A stretch of DNA of 64,000 nt from Bacteroidales bacterium (GCA_023251515.1 JAHEYQ010000021.1:1-64000), one strand, 5' to 3'. Shown: positions 33,963-43,894, counted from the first letter of the stretch. The notes: generated by a model from the letters alone, not told the origin. Translations and numbers: made by a program.

Positions 33963-35260
33963 TTCAATATAGTTTTTTGATTATAATTACCCAAAATTCC
34001 AAATTCAGGGAAGAATGAAGGCATTTTACGTTTACTTATTTTACCGTCTATCAACAAGTTTTCATTTACACCAGAACTCAAATCAATAAGTTGTTTGCAT
34101 ACTAAACTACCATTAATTAATCCTCTGTGATAGACATTTCCTGTACTATATACTTGTCCTGTAATCTTAGCATTTAAACCGACAGATAATACAGGCATTA
34201 TAATTTGTTTTTGTAAAACTTTTTCACTCTGGATAATTATTACCAATCCCTGAATTTTAGTATCTTCCCCTATTTCTAACAAAGGATTAACTTCTGTCGA
34301 TTCAGATTGATTTATGAAAACCGCTGAAGGATAACGCAATTTGACATTCTTTCCGATAATAATTGTATCGCTTGCAATCAGTTGAATACATCCTTCGAAA
34401 TTATCTTCAATAATAATTTTAGGTGCATCCAGAATTACATTTTCCAGAAATGCATTTTCACCTATCGTTATTGATTTTTCTGATTTAATTACACATTTAC
34501 CGGATATACTATCTGAGTCAATATTCATTTCATTCTTACTTGCGATTATTAGAATTGCCTGATTAAAATTTCTTTTTTGATTAACTAGGATTTCATTTGA
34601 ATAAAATAAAATTTCTGCACGGGAAAAGTTGATGAAATTTTTTGAATTAATTTTTGCAATTTCCTTCGTTAGTTCAGGTATTGAATGATTTAAAAGCTTA
34701 ATGTTACCATATACCAAACTATCTCTTATATAACTTTTGCCACCAACATAAGCTCTTTCAATTCCTTTCTCCGATATTTCAACATCACCCTCTAGTAAAG
34801 CATCACCACCAATTTTTAATGAAAACGGGCTTGAACCGGAGATTAAGCAGGTTTGATCAGATTTTTTGCAATTTGCAATTAATCTAATTTTGTTTAAAGT
34901 ATCTCTCCTCCATATTAATGTAGATGTAATAATATCAAATAACCCATAACGTTCTTGTTTAAGAAAGTGTTCATGTTCATCATTTTCAAAAAGAGTTATT
35001 TTAAAAACAGTATCGGTACAATTAAAATTTGCAGATAATAAGAATTCTATTCCGGATTGAAGAATATCTTCTTTTTTGTCTTCCGACATCAATATGAGTT
35101 TTTCTCTGTTTGATAATAAAAATAGTTGTAGAAAACCAAGTAAAAAAACTAAGGTAAGTATAGAAATTACTAATGTATAGACTAGTACACCTGCATGGGT
35201 TTTGTATAGAATGATTTTATTCAGTTGCTTAATAAATATACATAATATTTGGTTTCTCAT
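33950..35260 (-). CDS. membrane-anchored beta-helical protein
   Basis: This 436-residue protein has one N-terminal membrane helix (about residues 26-50, LVYTLVISILTLVFLLGFLQ). A long region of short repeating strands follows (IGGDALLEGDVEI, YVGGKSYIRDS, ITIGENAFLENVI, IGKNVKLRYPSAV and others), which reads as a right-handed beta-helix, partly like bactofilins. Its location among pseudopilin genes and its single N-terminal anchor suggest the place of GspK or PilX, but no prepilin cleavage motif is evident. It starts at the last base of the MORN gene's stop codon. Confidence 0.6.
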   Translation of the reverse strand: MRNQILCIFIKQLNKIILYKTHAGVLVYTLVISILTLVFLLGFLQLFLLSNREKLILMSEDKKEDILQSGIEFLLSANFNCTDTVFKITLFENDEHEHFLKQERYGLFDIITSTLIWRRDTLNKIRLIANCKKSDQTCLISGSSPFSLKIGGDALLEGDVEISEKGIERAYVGGKSYIRDSLVYGNIKLLNHSIPELTKEIAKINSKNFINFSRAEILFYSNEILVNQKRNFNQAILIIASKNEMNIDSDSISGKCVIKSEKSITIGENAFLENVILDAPKIIIEDNFEGCIQLIASDTIIIGKNVKLRYPSAVFINQSESTEVNPLLEIGEDTKIQGLVIIIQSEKVLQKQIIMPVLSVGLNAKITGQVYSTGNVYHRGLINGSLVCKQLIDLSSGVNENLLIDGKISKRKMPSFFPEFGILGNYNQKTILKCLE

Positions 35261-36285
35261 TAATTGTTTTTCATTAAGGTTTTGATTTTATTATTGTTAT
35301 TAGTAATAGAATCATTGTTATTCTTGTTAAATAACCTGTATTTTGATTTCTTTTCTTTATTATCTGTATTTAATTCATTGTCGATTTTTAATTTTTTATC
35401 ATCTTTTATCACATTATCTGGTATAACTTTCTTATCAATTTTCTCGTGATGCTTTCGATGAAAAACATTTAACAATCTGCATTTTTTTGTCTTATTATTT
35501 GCAGTCGTATCATTTTCAGATGATTTAAAACTGTTATTCTTTTTGTCTGTTCTTTTTGTTTTTTTAACTACAATTGGTTTTGGTGGAGTCACTTTCCCTT
35601 TTTTATAATATATAATTGTATCTATTTTGTTGTTTTTTAATATGATATATTTTCCATGTAGAATTCCCCTTTTATAATTTCCTTTAATAGTCAATATACT
35701 GTCGTTAATAATAAATTTACCATTTAGCATCCCTTTTTTCCAAATATAGGAATTTAAAGTTTTACCATTGTTTTCATATAGTTTCCAAACCCCGTGTTTT
35801 TGGTTTTTTTTATATTCACCGGAAATTAAAATTTGGTTTTTATCATTGTAAACTGTATATTTCCCATTAAGTAATCCATTTTTATAATATTCATATTTAT
35901 GTAAATTTCCGTTCGGATACCAATAATTCCATTCTTTATTTTTAAGACCGAAAGTGTAGTTTCCCTTTTCTTTTAAATTATTATCTAAATAATAGGCAAC
36001 AAAGTTTCCATGTAATGGTCTTCCTCCAACTGCACCTTTGGTTATATGAATTTCATTTTCAATATACCAATAGTAATCAAAAACCGGATTTAATTTCATT
36101 TCAGGAACAGATTTATAAATATAAAATATTGAATAACCTTTATAATCAGAAATACTTTGATAAATAGTTGTATTTTTCTGACTCTTTGCAGTAAATCCAA
36201 AAGCTGTAATGCTTAGAAAAAGAATAAATCTTTTAAAAACCTGAATCTGAAAAGAATTATTATTTATTTTGAAATACTTATACAT
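35260..36285 (-). CDS. exported MORN-repeat (YwqK-like) protein
   Basis: This 341-residue protein has an N-terminal hydrophobic segment that looks like a signal peptide (FILFLSITAFGFTAKSQ). At least five MORN-like repeats follow at about residues 85-225, with units such as GNFVAYYLDNNLKEKGNY and LLNGKYTVYNDKNQIL. The last 110 residues are lysine- and asparagine-rich and low in complexity. Such proteins occur in Bacteroidota and may bind polymers or other proteins. The start overlaps the preceding gene by 22 bases. Its role in a secretion cluster is unknown. Confidence 0.68.
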   Translation of the reverse strand: MYKYFKINNNSFQIQVFKRFILFLSITAFGFTAKSQKNTTIYQSISDYKGYSIFYIYKSVPEMKLNPVFDYYWYIENEIHITKGAVGGRPLHGNFVAYYLDNNLKEKGNYTFGLKNKEWNYWYPNGNLHKYEYYKNGLLNGKYTVYNDKNQILISGEYKKNQKHGVWKLYENNGKTLNSYIWKKGMLNGKFIINDSILTIKGNYKRGILHGKYIILKNNKIDTIIYYKKGKVTPPKPIVVKKTKRTDKKNNSFKSSENDTTANNKTKKCRLLNVFHRKHHEKIDKKVIPDNVIKDDKKLKIDNELNTDNKEKKSKYRLFNKNNNDSITNNNNKIKTLMKNN

Positions 36286-36755
36286 ACTCTTTGTTTTGAA
36301 TGTGTTATTAATAACGAGTCTTTATATATTTTTGCAATTATCCAGCTTTGAATACTATCACCTTCACTTATAAATATTGAATTTTGATTACATTGAACTA
36401 TTCCAATATTCTTTTGCTTTATCTGATTGTAAATAGTTCCTTTATAAATCAGTTTAGGTATTGGCATTGATTCATTTATTTTTGTACTCTTTGTTTTGTT
36501 TTTATCTGAATTTATTACGCTACTCACCTTAGTGTTATTTGGAAGGATTTTTGAAAGGCAGAAGGGATCAGTATAATTCAATAATAATACAAGAGAATCG
36601 GTTGATATATTTTTTTTTGATTGTTTTATATTTTGAATCTGAGTAGAATTTACAGTTTCATCTTTTTTCATATAAATAAAAACCCGATAAACTATCAGCC
36701 CCCAAACAACCAATACACAAATCAACAAAATCCGCTGTGCCTTTTTGCTTTTCAT
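36264..36755 (-). CDS. GspC/PilP-like inner membrane protein
   Basis: This 163-residue protein has one N-terminal membrane helix (ILLICVLVVWGLIVYRVFIY). After an asparagine- and lysine-rich linker comes a small beta domain at about residues 95-160: IPKLIYKGTIYNQIKQKNIG, then IFISEGDSIQSWIIAKIYKDSLLI. This resembles the homology region of GspC and PilP, which connects the inner membrane complex to the secretin. Gene order next to the PilO/GspM-like gene agrees. It overlaps the lipoprotein gene by 4 bases. Confidence 0.62.
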   Translation of the reverse strand: MKSKKAQRILLICVLVVWGLIVYRVFIYMKKDETVNSTQIQNIKQSKKNISTDSLVLLLNYTDPFCLSKILPNNTKVSSVINSDKNKTKSTKINESMPIPKLIYKGTIYNQIKQKNIGIVQCNQNSIFISEGDSIQSWIIAKIYKDSLLITHSKQRVCISISK

Positions 36756-37732
36756 TTTCCGTATTTAGAGTAATTGATAATGAATTTTGACAAACCTGAT
36801 GAATTACCCTGATTTCCCGCTCTGTCATAGGGTTTTATTTTCCACCAGTAAATGCCATTATTTAATTTTTTAGAAACCGTTTTGTTTAATGTTTTGTAAC
36901 TGTCAATTTTTGTATTCATAAGAGAATCAGAATAAAACATAACGCTATCATATTCAACCGATCCCGGAATGCTGATTCTTGACCATTGAAAATCAATGAC
37001 TGAATCTGATATTTCTGAATTAAACTGTGGATATATTATTATAGGTTGTGAAGGACGTGTTGTATCGCAATACAATAAACTTATTGAAAAAGGAGTATTA
37101 GATGAATTGTTCTGACCTCTTACCTGCCATTCATAATTACCTTCTACTGGAAGTGTATATTGAAATATATTAGTGTCTAAGATTATAGAACAAATTTTTA
37201 CTCCACTTCCTATCTTTCCTTGCCATAATTCATATCTGTAATCAACGACAAAAGGGATGGAGTTCCATTTGAATAAAAAGGATGTATTCTTTGTAGTATC
37301 TCCAAATGCTGGAGATATAAACTGGGGTATTATTCCAGAAATATTGCTTGAAAGGCTAATTGTAAATGATCGATATGAATAATTTGTATTATAGCCAAAA
37401 TTTATCCCTTTTACTCTCCACTGATATGAACCGGCTGGTAATACATAAGATATAAAATTTGTTGTTACATTTGAGTCGCAAATATACAAGATTGGATTCG
37501 CAAATGTATTTGAAACTATCTGAAAATTGTATTTATCTACACCTTCTAAAGCCTCCCATGAAAAGTAAACCAGATTTGTTATACTTGTCATGCTATCTGC
37601 GGGTGATAGCAATCGAATAGTTTTGTCTTCGATATCTGTTTCAAAGACATCCTCACATGAAGAAACTGCTAATACAATAAGCATTAATAAAAATAAATTA
37701 TTGCTTGTTTTTATTTTTAAGTAACTCAACAT
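36752..37732 (-). CDS. lipoprotein with fibronectin-like repeats
   Basis: This 326-residue protein has a lipoprotein signal (LIVLAVSSC, lipid-bearing C26). Three repeats of about 95 residues resemble fibronectin type III domains, each with a W-x-VRG or W-x-IKP motif (YQWRVKGINFG, YEWQVRGQNNS, YWWKIKPYDRAGN). It is probably anchored to the outer membrane. It lies within the secretion operon and overlaps both neighbours, so it may be a pilotin-like or substrate-binding accessory of the machine; this is inference from context. Confidence 0.68.
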   Translation of the reverse strand: MLSYLKIKTSNNLFLLMLIVLAVSSCEDVFETDIEDKTIRLLSPADSMTSITNLVYFSWEALEGVDKYNFQIVSNTFANPILYICDSNVTTNFISYVLPAGSYQWRVKGINFGYNTNYSYRSFTISLSSNISGIIPQFISPAFGDTTKNTSFLFKWNSIPFVVDYRYELWQGKIGSGVKICSIILDTNIFQYTLPVEGNYEWQVRGQNNSSNTPFSISLLYCDTTRPSQPIIIYPQFNSEISDSVIDFQWSRISIPGSVEYDSVMFYSDSLMNTKIDSYKTLNKTVSKKLNNGIYWWKIKPYDRAGNQGNSSGLSKFIINYSKYGK

Positions 37733-38237
37733 ATATTATAAGATTTAATTTTTTTGTGTTTAATCGAAAGTCTTCTGAAATAAAAAACCTGCAAGAAGGA
37801 ATATTTCCGAAGTGAATTTGTTTTTCAATATAATTCCAGGTTTTTAATAATTCGAAATAATTACCTTCTAAAGTAAAAACGGATAATTCATAATTCAAAG
37901 AATCAGATGCCGAATTATAAGAAGGAGATACTTCTTTTACTGAAAATTTAAATTTTGACGAAGCAATAGCAAATAAATCCAGTGTTTTCTGGCGAGAGGT
38001 TAAGGAATCCAATCCGTTGTTTTCATACTGACTTTTTTCATTGGATTCGATTGTTTTCTCCAGTTTTTTGATAATTATTGGCAATTTGTTAACTTCAATT
38101 AAAACAGAATTATCGTTTTTTTTCTGGCTATAAAGATCTATTGTTTTTGAAAAAGCCAGTAAATAGGATATAATAATACCTGCAAAAACTAAAAAGCCTA
38201 GTTTTAACCAACTATATGTATATTGATTGCTTTTCAT
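37698..38237 (-). CDS. PilO/GspM-like membrane protein
   Basis: This 179-residue protein has a single N-terminal membrane helix (LGFLVFAGIIISYLLAF), then a coiled-coil part (about residues 45-75) and a small alpha/beta domain, the layout of PilO and GspM. Position immediately after the PilMN/GspL-like gene is the usual gene order. It would belong to the inner membrane assembly platform. Primary sequence conservation is weak, so the call rests on layout and context. Confidence 0.6.
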   Translation of the reverse strand: MKSNQYTYSWLKLGFLVFAGIIISYLLAFSKTIDLYSQKKNDNSVLIEVNKLPIIIKKLEKTIESNEKSQYENNGLDSLTSRQKTLDLFAIASSKFKFSVKEVSPSYNSASDSLNYELSVFTLEGNYFELLKTWNYIEKQIHFGNIPSCRFFISEDFRLNTKKLNLIIYVELLKNKNKQ

Positions 38238-38240
38238 TTT

Positions 38241-39404
38241 TTAATTAATATATTCTAACCATCGATTATTGAAAAAAAACTCAAGTATAAATGAACCGTT
38301 TACCAATCCGGATTCTTGTTTATAGGAGATAAAATTTGATTTTGAAATGATACTTGTTTGTTCCAGTTGCTTTACCCATTGATTAAGGATATAACTGTTA
38401 TCAGAAGTACCATAAAATAATATTTTATCTCTTTCAAATAGATATAAATTTCTTTCTCTTGAAAATTTAGAAGGATTGATATTGATTTCAGTTAATTTAA
38501 TCCCGGCAGGAATAGATGAAGTAATTCGGTCAATCAATAAAGATAAATTAGCATTTGAAACAAAAGCTTCTCCGGTTTTTTTCTCTTGATTTTTTATGAT
38601 TGTTCTCAAACTATCCGTTTTGTTTTTGAGTGAATTCAGATGATTTAAATTCACTACTCCTGTCGTATTATCCTGTGATAATATCATAAAGAATGAAAAA
38701 TTAAGTACCAAAAGTAAAAAGAAAATAACTAAGGCGAGTTTCTGAGCTAATTTAAAGTATCTGCTGTAATAAAACCGTGAGGATAAATTCATTAAATTAT
38801 CAAACTGATCTTCTGTTTTTATTTTATTATTTTCAATCAACATTAATGTTATTGCAATCAACATTGATTGATCGGATGAATAAAGAATTTTTTTGTATTC
38901 AAAAGTTTTTTCTAATGATTTTACAGAAGATATTTTAATCTGCTTGTTATTTTCTGTTGAAAACTTATAATTGTAAATTATTATTTCATTTCTATCTATT
39001 ATATCTGTTAATTGTAATAGAGGTATTGCACCTAAAAATATTTTTTTAATGCATATTTTTTTTTCTAGTAATAATACCAGATAATGGTTAAGCAATTCTT
39101 GTCGTATAAGAGATACTACCTGAATATTTTCTATTTCATATTTTTGCAAAAATGGTTGATTGTCATTAATTATAACTTCTAATCCTGATAGCTGACTACT
39201 ATCTTTTGTTATAACTCCCCTGCCATGTACTGAAAAAATAACAGTAGAATTAAAAACAAATTCGGGTAAATCATCTATAGATGATAGGCTAAAAATCGAA
39301 TCCTTTATTGTAAATCCATTTTTATTTAAAACTACATTGCAACAAGAGAAATTATATACTTCTTCACTTTCTAAAATTAACTCTATAATTGCAAATCTTT
39401 TCAT
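38241..39404 (-). CDS. PilM-PilN/GspL-like assembly platform protein
   Basis: The first 200 residues of this 387-residue protein look like a degenerate cytoplasmic actin-like fold (PilM or GspL N-terminal). A membrane segment follows at about 220-240 (LALVIFFLLLVLNFSFFMIL). A coiled coil (LKNKTDSLRTIIKNQEKK) and a PilN-type domain starting LLIDRITSSIPAGIKLTEI complete the protein. That last motif is characteristic of PilN. The protein thus corresponds to GspL or a PilM-PilN fusion. It lies 11 bases after the secretin gene. Confidence 0.68.
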   Translation of the reverse strand: MKRFAIIELILESEEVYNFSCCNVVLNKNGFTIKDSIFSLSSIDDLPEFVFNSTVIFSVHGRGVITKDSSQLSGLEVIINDNQPFLQKYEIENIQVVSLIRQELLNHYLVLLLEKKICIKKIFLGAIPLLQLTDIIDRNEIIIYNYKFSTENNKQIKISSVKSLEKTFEYKKILYSSDQSMLIAITLMLIENNKIKTEDQFDNLMNLSSRFYYSRYFKLAQKLALVIFFLLLVLNFSFFMILSQDNTTGVVNLNHLNSLKNKTDSLRTIIKNQEKKTGEAFVSNANLSLLIDRITSSIPAGIKLTEININPSKFSRERNLYLFERDKILFYGTSDNSYILNQWVKQLEQTSIISKSNFISYKQESGLVNGSFILEFFFNNRWLEYIN

Positions 39405-39415
39405 TAAAAATCTTT

Positions 39416-41338
39416 TTAATATATGATAACTGGTTTAATAAAAACATTTAGTTTGGTTGCACTTCGTTCTTTGCTTCTTGAGCTAAAGAACCATTTTATA
39501 ATTGGAACTCTACTAAGAAAAGGCATTCCGCTTCCTGCATCACTTAAGCTTTTTGCTTCTAGACCTCCAAGTAATATCATTTCTTCATTTTTAACTCTGA
39601 TTATGGATTCAAAGTCTCTGGAAACAGCGCCAGGTGGTGCCTGAGGTGAAATTCGACCTGTAAAATCAGATTGTTCTACTTTTATCTCAAGAGTTATTTG
39701 TTCATTCCCTGATATGATTGGTTTAATTTTCAAAGTAAAATCAGCTTTAACTGATTTATATTGTTTGGTAATAATATTTTGAGGATTCTGACTCCCGATA
39801 ACATTATTTGATTCTTCCAGATAGTATTCCGTATTTCCTAGAGTCATTGTAGCTTCATGTCCGTTAAGCGTTGCTAACTTGGGTGTTGATCGTTTTTTTA
39901 CATAGCCCTGATCTTCTAATAAGCCCAAATTTAAATAAAAGTTTTCAGTTACTTTTCCGAGTTTTACAATTCCGAATCCATTAAAGCTGTTTATTAGGCT
40001 GTTAACACTTGCTGCATTTAAATTGTAATTTACTTCAGGAAATAATTTTCCTCCTGATACTGAGGGCTTATCCTTAAGTCCTGCTTCTATACCAGTTTTA
40101 GTAGTATGCCCTGTTTTGCTATCTACAATTAATACTTCAATTATTATCATTGGAACTAATTTATCAATATCTCTTAGATATTGTTCAAGATTGATGATAT
40201 TGGTTAATGGTCCTGAAACAATTAAGCTGTTTTGCTCTAGAAACTCTTTAATATCAATTCCTTTTTTAATATCAGCAGGTATAAAGTCAATAATTTTTTC
40301 AACAGATCTGTTCTGAAATTTAAATATTCGACTTTCTTTTACACCTTCAGCTAGTTGCTCTCCAAAAAAGTAAATACCGTTTTCAAACCTGAATGAATAT
40401 GTTGTGCCTTTAAATAAGTATAAAAGCAATTCAAGCAATGATACATTCTTTAATTTGATAGTTGCACTTCCTTTTATTTCATTGTAATAAAAGTAATTTA
40501 AACCAGCTTTCTTAACCAATTTGTCTAAAATCAATTGATTGGGTATATTAACACCACATATATTGATCATACCTAATGAGTCAATTTCAAGTATAAATTG
40601 CAATGTATCCTCGGATGTTTTTTTTGATTGTTGATTTTTAGGTGTTTCTGTTAAATTCTCATTGGTTCTATTATTTGATTTTTTTTCAATATAAAAAAAG
40701 CCATCATAGGTTTTGGTAACCGTAAATCCATTGGTTAAACCCAGCTTATCTAAAGCTTGTTCAAGAGTTGCATTTTGAATGAACCCATTAACCAGATTAT
40801 TGCCAACTTCCTGGGTATAGATAATATTTTTTCCTGTTAGTTTAGAAATTATTTTTGTCAAAGAAGATAGCGTGTCATTTTTTAAATCCAGATTTAAACA
40901 ATCACATGATTGTAAAAAAACAATATTGGGGATATAAGGGATTGCTGCTTTTGACTTTTCTATTGGAGCTATGTACTTTTTAACAACAATTATATTTCCT
41001 AAAAATTGTAAATCCAAATCATAAGTATTACAAAGAAAAATGAGCAAATCTTTAAGTCTAACCTTTGTAAATGAGGATGTAATTTTTAAATCCAGATTTG
41101 GATCAACCGTAATGTTTATTGCATTGGATTTTGCAATCCCTCTTAATAAATCTGAAATGCTAACCTGATTTACAGAAAGATCAACCAATTCTTCTAACCC
41201 TATAACTTCTTCGCTTAACGCATTTAATGAATCACTTAATATTTTATAGCGTTCATTAGTTTTTTGAGAGTAGCCATTTGGTAATAATCCCCAAAAGATA
41301 AATGTAATAAGGATTGTTATTTTAATCGTTTTATTCAT
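39416..41338 (-). CDS. gspD: secretin (GspD/PilQ-like)
   Basis: This 640-residue protein has a signal peptide beginning MNKTIKITILITFIFWGLL. N-terminal STN/N0-like domains include LSVNQVSISDLLRGIAKS and KVRLKDLLIFLCNTYDLDL. A region rich in secretin N-domain patterns follows, then a C-terminal secretin domain from about residue 385: VPMIIIEVLIVD, RSTPKLATLNGHEATMTLG, and near the end NEEMILLGGLEAKSLS with VPIIKWFFSSRS. It should form the outer membrane channel. An upstream ATG at 41350 is also in frame; the ATG at 41338 follows the ATPase stop directly and gives the better signal peptide. Confidence 0.85.
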   Translation of the reverse strand: MNKTIKITILITFIFWGLLPNGYSQKTNERYKILSDSLNALSEEVIGLEELVDLSVNQVSISDLLRGIAKSNAINITVDPNLDLKITSSFTKVRLKDLLIFLCNTYDLDLQFLGNIIVVKKYIAPIEKSKAAIPYIPNIVFLQSCDCLNLDLKNDTLSSLTKIISKLTGKNIIYTQEVGNNLVNGFIQNATLEQALDKLGLTNGFTVTKTYDGFFYIEKKSNNRTNENLTETPKNQQSKKTSEDTLQFILEIDSLGMINICGVNIPNQLILDKLVKKAGLNYFYYNEIKGSATIKLKNVSLLELLLYLFKGTTYSFRFENGIYFFGEQLAEGVKESRIFKFQNRSVEKIIDFIPADIKKGIDIKEFLEQNSLIVSGPLTNIINLEQYLRDIDKLVPMIIIEVLIVDSKTGHTTKTGIEAGLKDKPSVSGGKLFPEVNYNLNAASVNSLINSFNGFGIVKLGKVTENFYLNLGLLEDQGYVKKRSTPKLATLNGHEATMTLGNTEYYLEESNNVIGSQNPQNIITKQYKSVKADFTLKIKPIISGNEQITLEIKVEQSDFTGRISPQAPPGAVSRDFESIIRVKNEEMILLGGLEAKSLSDAGSGMPFLSRVPIIKWFFSSRSKERSATKLNVFIKPVIIY

Positions 41339-41339
41339 T

Positions 41340-42788
41340 CTAGTATGCATTGGTTAAGAGGATTGGTGCAATTTCTTCATAAGTTGTTTCACCTTTAAAA
41401 AAAAGATCGAAGGCTTGTTCTGGAAGAAAACTTACTCCTTTTTCTTTTAGTATATTCAAATCGTTCAAATCATTTCTTTTAATTGCCGATTTGATTTCAT
41501 TATCCATAGGTATTACCTCATAAATCGCTTTTCTGCCACTATAGCCAGTATAATAACATTTGTCGCAACCCTTAGATAAGTAATGATAATCTGGCAAAGA
41601 ATATGTTTTGGGATAGTATGGTAATTCTTCAGCGATAACTGGTACTTTTAGTTTGCAATGATTACAAAGCAATCGAACCAATCGTTGAGCTACAGATAAA
41701 TTCAATGTTGCAGAGATTAAAAATGGTGGAACGCCCATATCAATTAATCTTCCAATTGTTCCCCATGCTGAATTTGTATGTATAGTGGATAAAACCAAAT
41801 GACCTGTTAATGCTGACCTAATTGCCATTTGTGCAGTTTCACCGTCACGAATTTCTCCCAGCATTATGATATCGGGATCCTGTCTGAGAAATGTTCGCAA
41901 AGCACTTGAAAAAGTCAGACCAATATTTTCTTTAAGTTGTACCTGATTTATTCCTTCCAGTGTATATTCTATTGGGTCTTCTATTGTTAAAATATTAATT
42001 CCTTCTTTATTGAGTATTTTAAGTGTTGCATACAAAGTTGTTGTTTTGCCTGAGCCTGTGGGTCCGCTTATTAATATGATTCCATTTGTCTTTTTAATTC
42101 CTGTTAGATAGTTGTTTAACTGAATTTTATTAAACCCTAAAACATTTAAGTTTATATCAGTTGCATCCTTCTTTAGCAATCTCAAAACTGCTTTTTCTCC
42201 GTACAATGTAGGTAAAATCGAAACCCTGATATCTGTTGATCCTTGGTTATTTTCAAATATAATACGACCATCTTGGGGTAATCTTTTTTCTGAAATATCC
42301 AAATTGGCTTTTATTTTAATTTTATTCAATAAAGAAGGATATTCTGCTTTATTAATTACAAATATCTCTTTAAGTTTACCATCTACTCTTAATCTGATTC
42401 TTGCTTTTTTTTCAAAAATTTCGATATGGATATCACTTGAGTTGTGATTGTGAGCCTCATTAATTAATTTTGACAGAAAATCATCTGAAAATGTTGTAAG
42501 GTTATTACTATTTGAAGGCTGTAAATTATTTCCATTTCTCCTATAAAATTTTAATAATAGATAGTTGATAATTTCTTCCTCAATCTCTTCCAGCAAGATC
42601 TTTCCTCCTGTTAAAAATTCTATTTCGTTATGAATATCAGCAATTTCAGCTGTTGTTTTAATGTATAAAGATACAGTATTATTTTGTTTCTGATAAGGAA
42701 TAACATTGAATTCCCAGGCAATACGCTCAGGTATTAGTTGCAATATTTCAGCGGGTATTGTGATATCTTTATAGTTAATTAAATTCAT
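41340..42788 (-). CDS. gspE: GspE/PilB-type secretion ATPase
   Basis: This 482-residue protein has a short N1-like domain and a complete ATPase core: Walker A GPTGSGKT at 242-249, Asp box ILTIEDPIEY, Walker B DIIMLGEIRD at about 306-314, and His box GHLVLSTIHTNSA. The zinc-binding cysteines are present as CNHC (375, 378) and CDKC (408, 411), as in GspE and PilB rather than retraction ATPases. It drives pseudopilus assembly at the inner membrane. The start overlaps the peptidase gene by 4 bases. Confidence 0.9.
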   Translation of the reverse strand: MNLINYKDITIPAEILQLIPERIAWEFNVIPYQKQNNTVSLYIKTTAEIADIHNEIEFLTGGKILLEEIEEEIINYLLLKFYRRNGNNLQPSNSNNLTTFSDDFLSKLINEAHNHNSSDIHIEIFEKKARIRLRVDGKLKEIFVINKAEYPSLLNKIKIKANLDISEKRLPQDGRIIFENNQGSTDIRVSILPTLYGEKAVLRLLKKDATDINLNVLGFNKIQLNNYLTGIKKTNGIILISGPTGSGKTTTLYATLKILNKEGINILTIEDPIEYTLEGINQVQLKENIGLTFSSALRTFLRQDPDIIMLGEIRDGETAQMAIRSALTGHLVLSTIHTNSAWGTIGRLIDMGVPPFLISATLNLSVAQRLVRLLCNHCKLKVPVIAEELPYYPKTYSLPDYHYLSKGCDKCYYTGYSGRKAIYEVIPMDNEIKSAIKRNDLNDLNILKEKGVSFLPEQAFDLFFKGETTYEEIAPILLTNAY

Positions 42789-43306
42789 AATGTATTTAAT
42801 GAATAATAGATATTATTTATATCAGGTAATATTTTAAAGGAAATCAATAAAAGTAAAATTGAAAAAATTAAAGCCAGATTACCTGCTAACGGAACATTAA
42901 TTGATTCTTCTTTTTTTAATTTATCAAATATTATATTCCCGATTAATGAAATAATTGATCCGGAAATTATAAATAAGCAATAAAAAAATGGATTAAAAAA
43001 TGGAGTGATTGCAATTAGTAAAAAAATATCTCCCAAACCAATCATTTTATTTAAAATCTGATCTAATTTCTTTCCTTTGAGAGAGAAATAAAACACTATA
43101 CCACTTGATATGAATATCAGAATTAATAAATTGATTAATGCTTTAATTATTAGACTTTTTACATCCTGATGATTTGATAAAGACTGACCAAAAATTAACA
43201 TAAGTAATATTGGAAAAAAAATCCAACTTACAGCTCTGTCTCTGAAATCCTGCCAGAAAATGCTTATGCAAACTATATGTATCAATATATTTAGTATTAT
43301 TTGCAT
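42785..43306 (-). CDS. A24-type prepilin peptidase, short form
   Basis: This 173-residue polytopic membrane protein has the two aspartates of A24 peptidases: one in WQDFRDRAVSW (D20 or D23) and one in the GxGD motif IGLGDIFLL (D93). It has about five to six membrane helices. It lacks the N-terminal methyltransferase domain and cytoplasmic cysteines of classic PilD. It lies directly after the major prepilin gene and should process the three prepilins of the cluster. Confidence 0.8.
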   Translation of the reverse strand: MQIILNILIHIVCISIFWQDFRDRAVSWIFFPILLMLIFGQSLSNHQDVKSLIIKALINLLILIFISSGIVFYFSLKGKKLDQILNKMIGLGDIFLLIAITPFFNPFFYCLFIISGSIISLIGNIIFDKLKKEESINVPLAGNLALIFSILLLLISFKILPDINNIYYSLNTL

Positions 43307-43307
43307 T

Positions 43308-43721
43308 TTAATCTTTTACTATCTCTTTTAATTGTTTTTCCTGATTTATTTCCCATACATTAAAAGTACCATTTCCATTGAAATCACTTAAGGCTGTTGC
43401 TCTTGCTAAAAACGTATTATTCCCGGCTTCTACAATTTCTATAATGTAGTTAGCATTTCCACCATCTTTAGTAGTCTTTTCCTGTTCAAATCCAATCTCA
43501 TCTAAATCTGCAGAATATTTGGAATTCATATAAAAATGGTTTTTCTCTAAAGTATAAATATGTTCAAGCTGAATTTTTGCTTCTGTGCTTTTTGCTCTTG
43601 ATATTAAAGGCATTAAATTGGGTAATGCCAGTAGAATTAAAATTCCAATAATCACTAGGACAACAAGTAGTTCTGTTAAAGAATATGCAGAAACTCTTGT
43701 TATTTTAATTTTCTTTACCAT
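43308..43721 (-). CDS. gspG: major prepilin (GspG/PilA-like)
   Basis: This 137-residue protein has a type IV prepilin signal: basic leader MVKKIKITRVSA, then YSLTELLVVLVIIGILILLA with +5 glutamate. The -1 residue is alanine. The alpha1 helix continues as LPNLMPLISRAKSTEAKIQ, and the soluble part ends in a region with DFNGNGTFNVWEI, which recalls the calcium site of GspG. It is the first gene of the minus-strand operon and probably encodes the main pseudopilus subunit. Confidence 0.82.
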   Translation of the reverse strand: MVKKIKITRVSAYSLTELLVVLVIIGILILLALPNLMPLISRAKSTEAKIQLEHIYTLEKNHFYMNSKYSADLDEIGFEQEKTTKDGGNANYIIEIVEAGNNTFLARATALSDFNGNGTFNVWEINQEKQLKEIVKD

Positions 43722-43894
43722 AATTTATTAAAAAATTGTACTGTATTTAAAAAAAATTTCTATTTTTGATGCTCCTTTTTAATTGAAATGCAAATATTTA
43801 AAAAAAAATGATTGCTTTTACATATGTATAAAAATATTTTTTATCGTTGAATATTTAAAGGGAATCGTATTAATTTAATAAGTTAACGTAAGCT
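43722..43894. promoter_or_regulatory. divergent promoter region of the secretion cluster
   Basis: This 173-base AT-rich gap lies between the starts of the major prepilin gene (minus) and the GspF-type gene (plus). Both transcripts must begin here or just inside it. I could not define a convincing Bacteroidota -33/-7 pair by eye. Confidence 0.4.
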
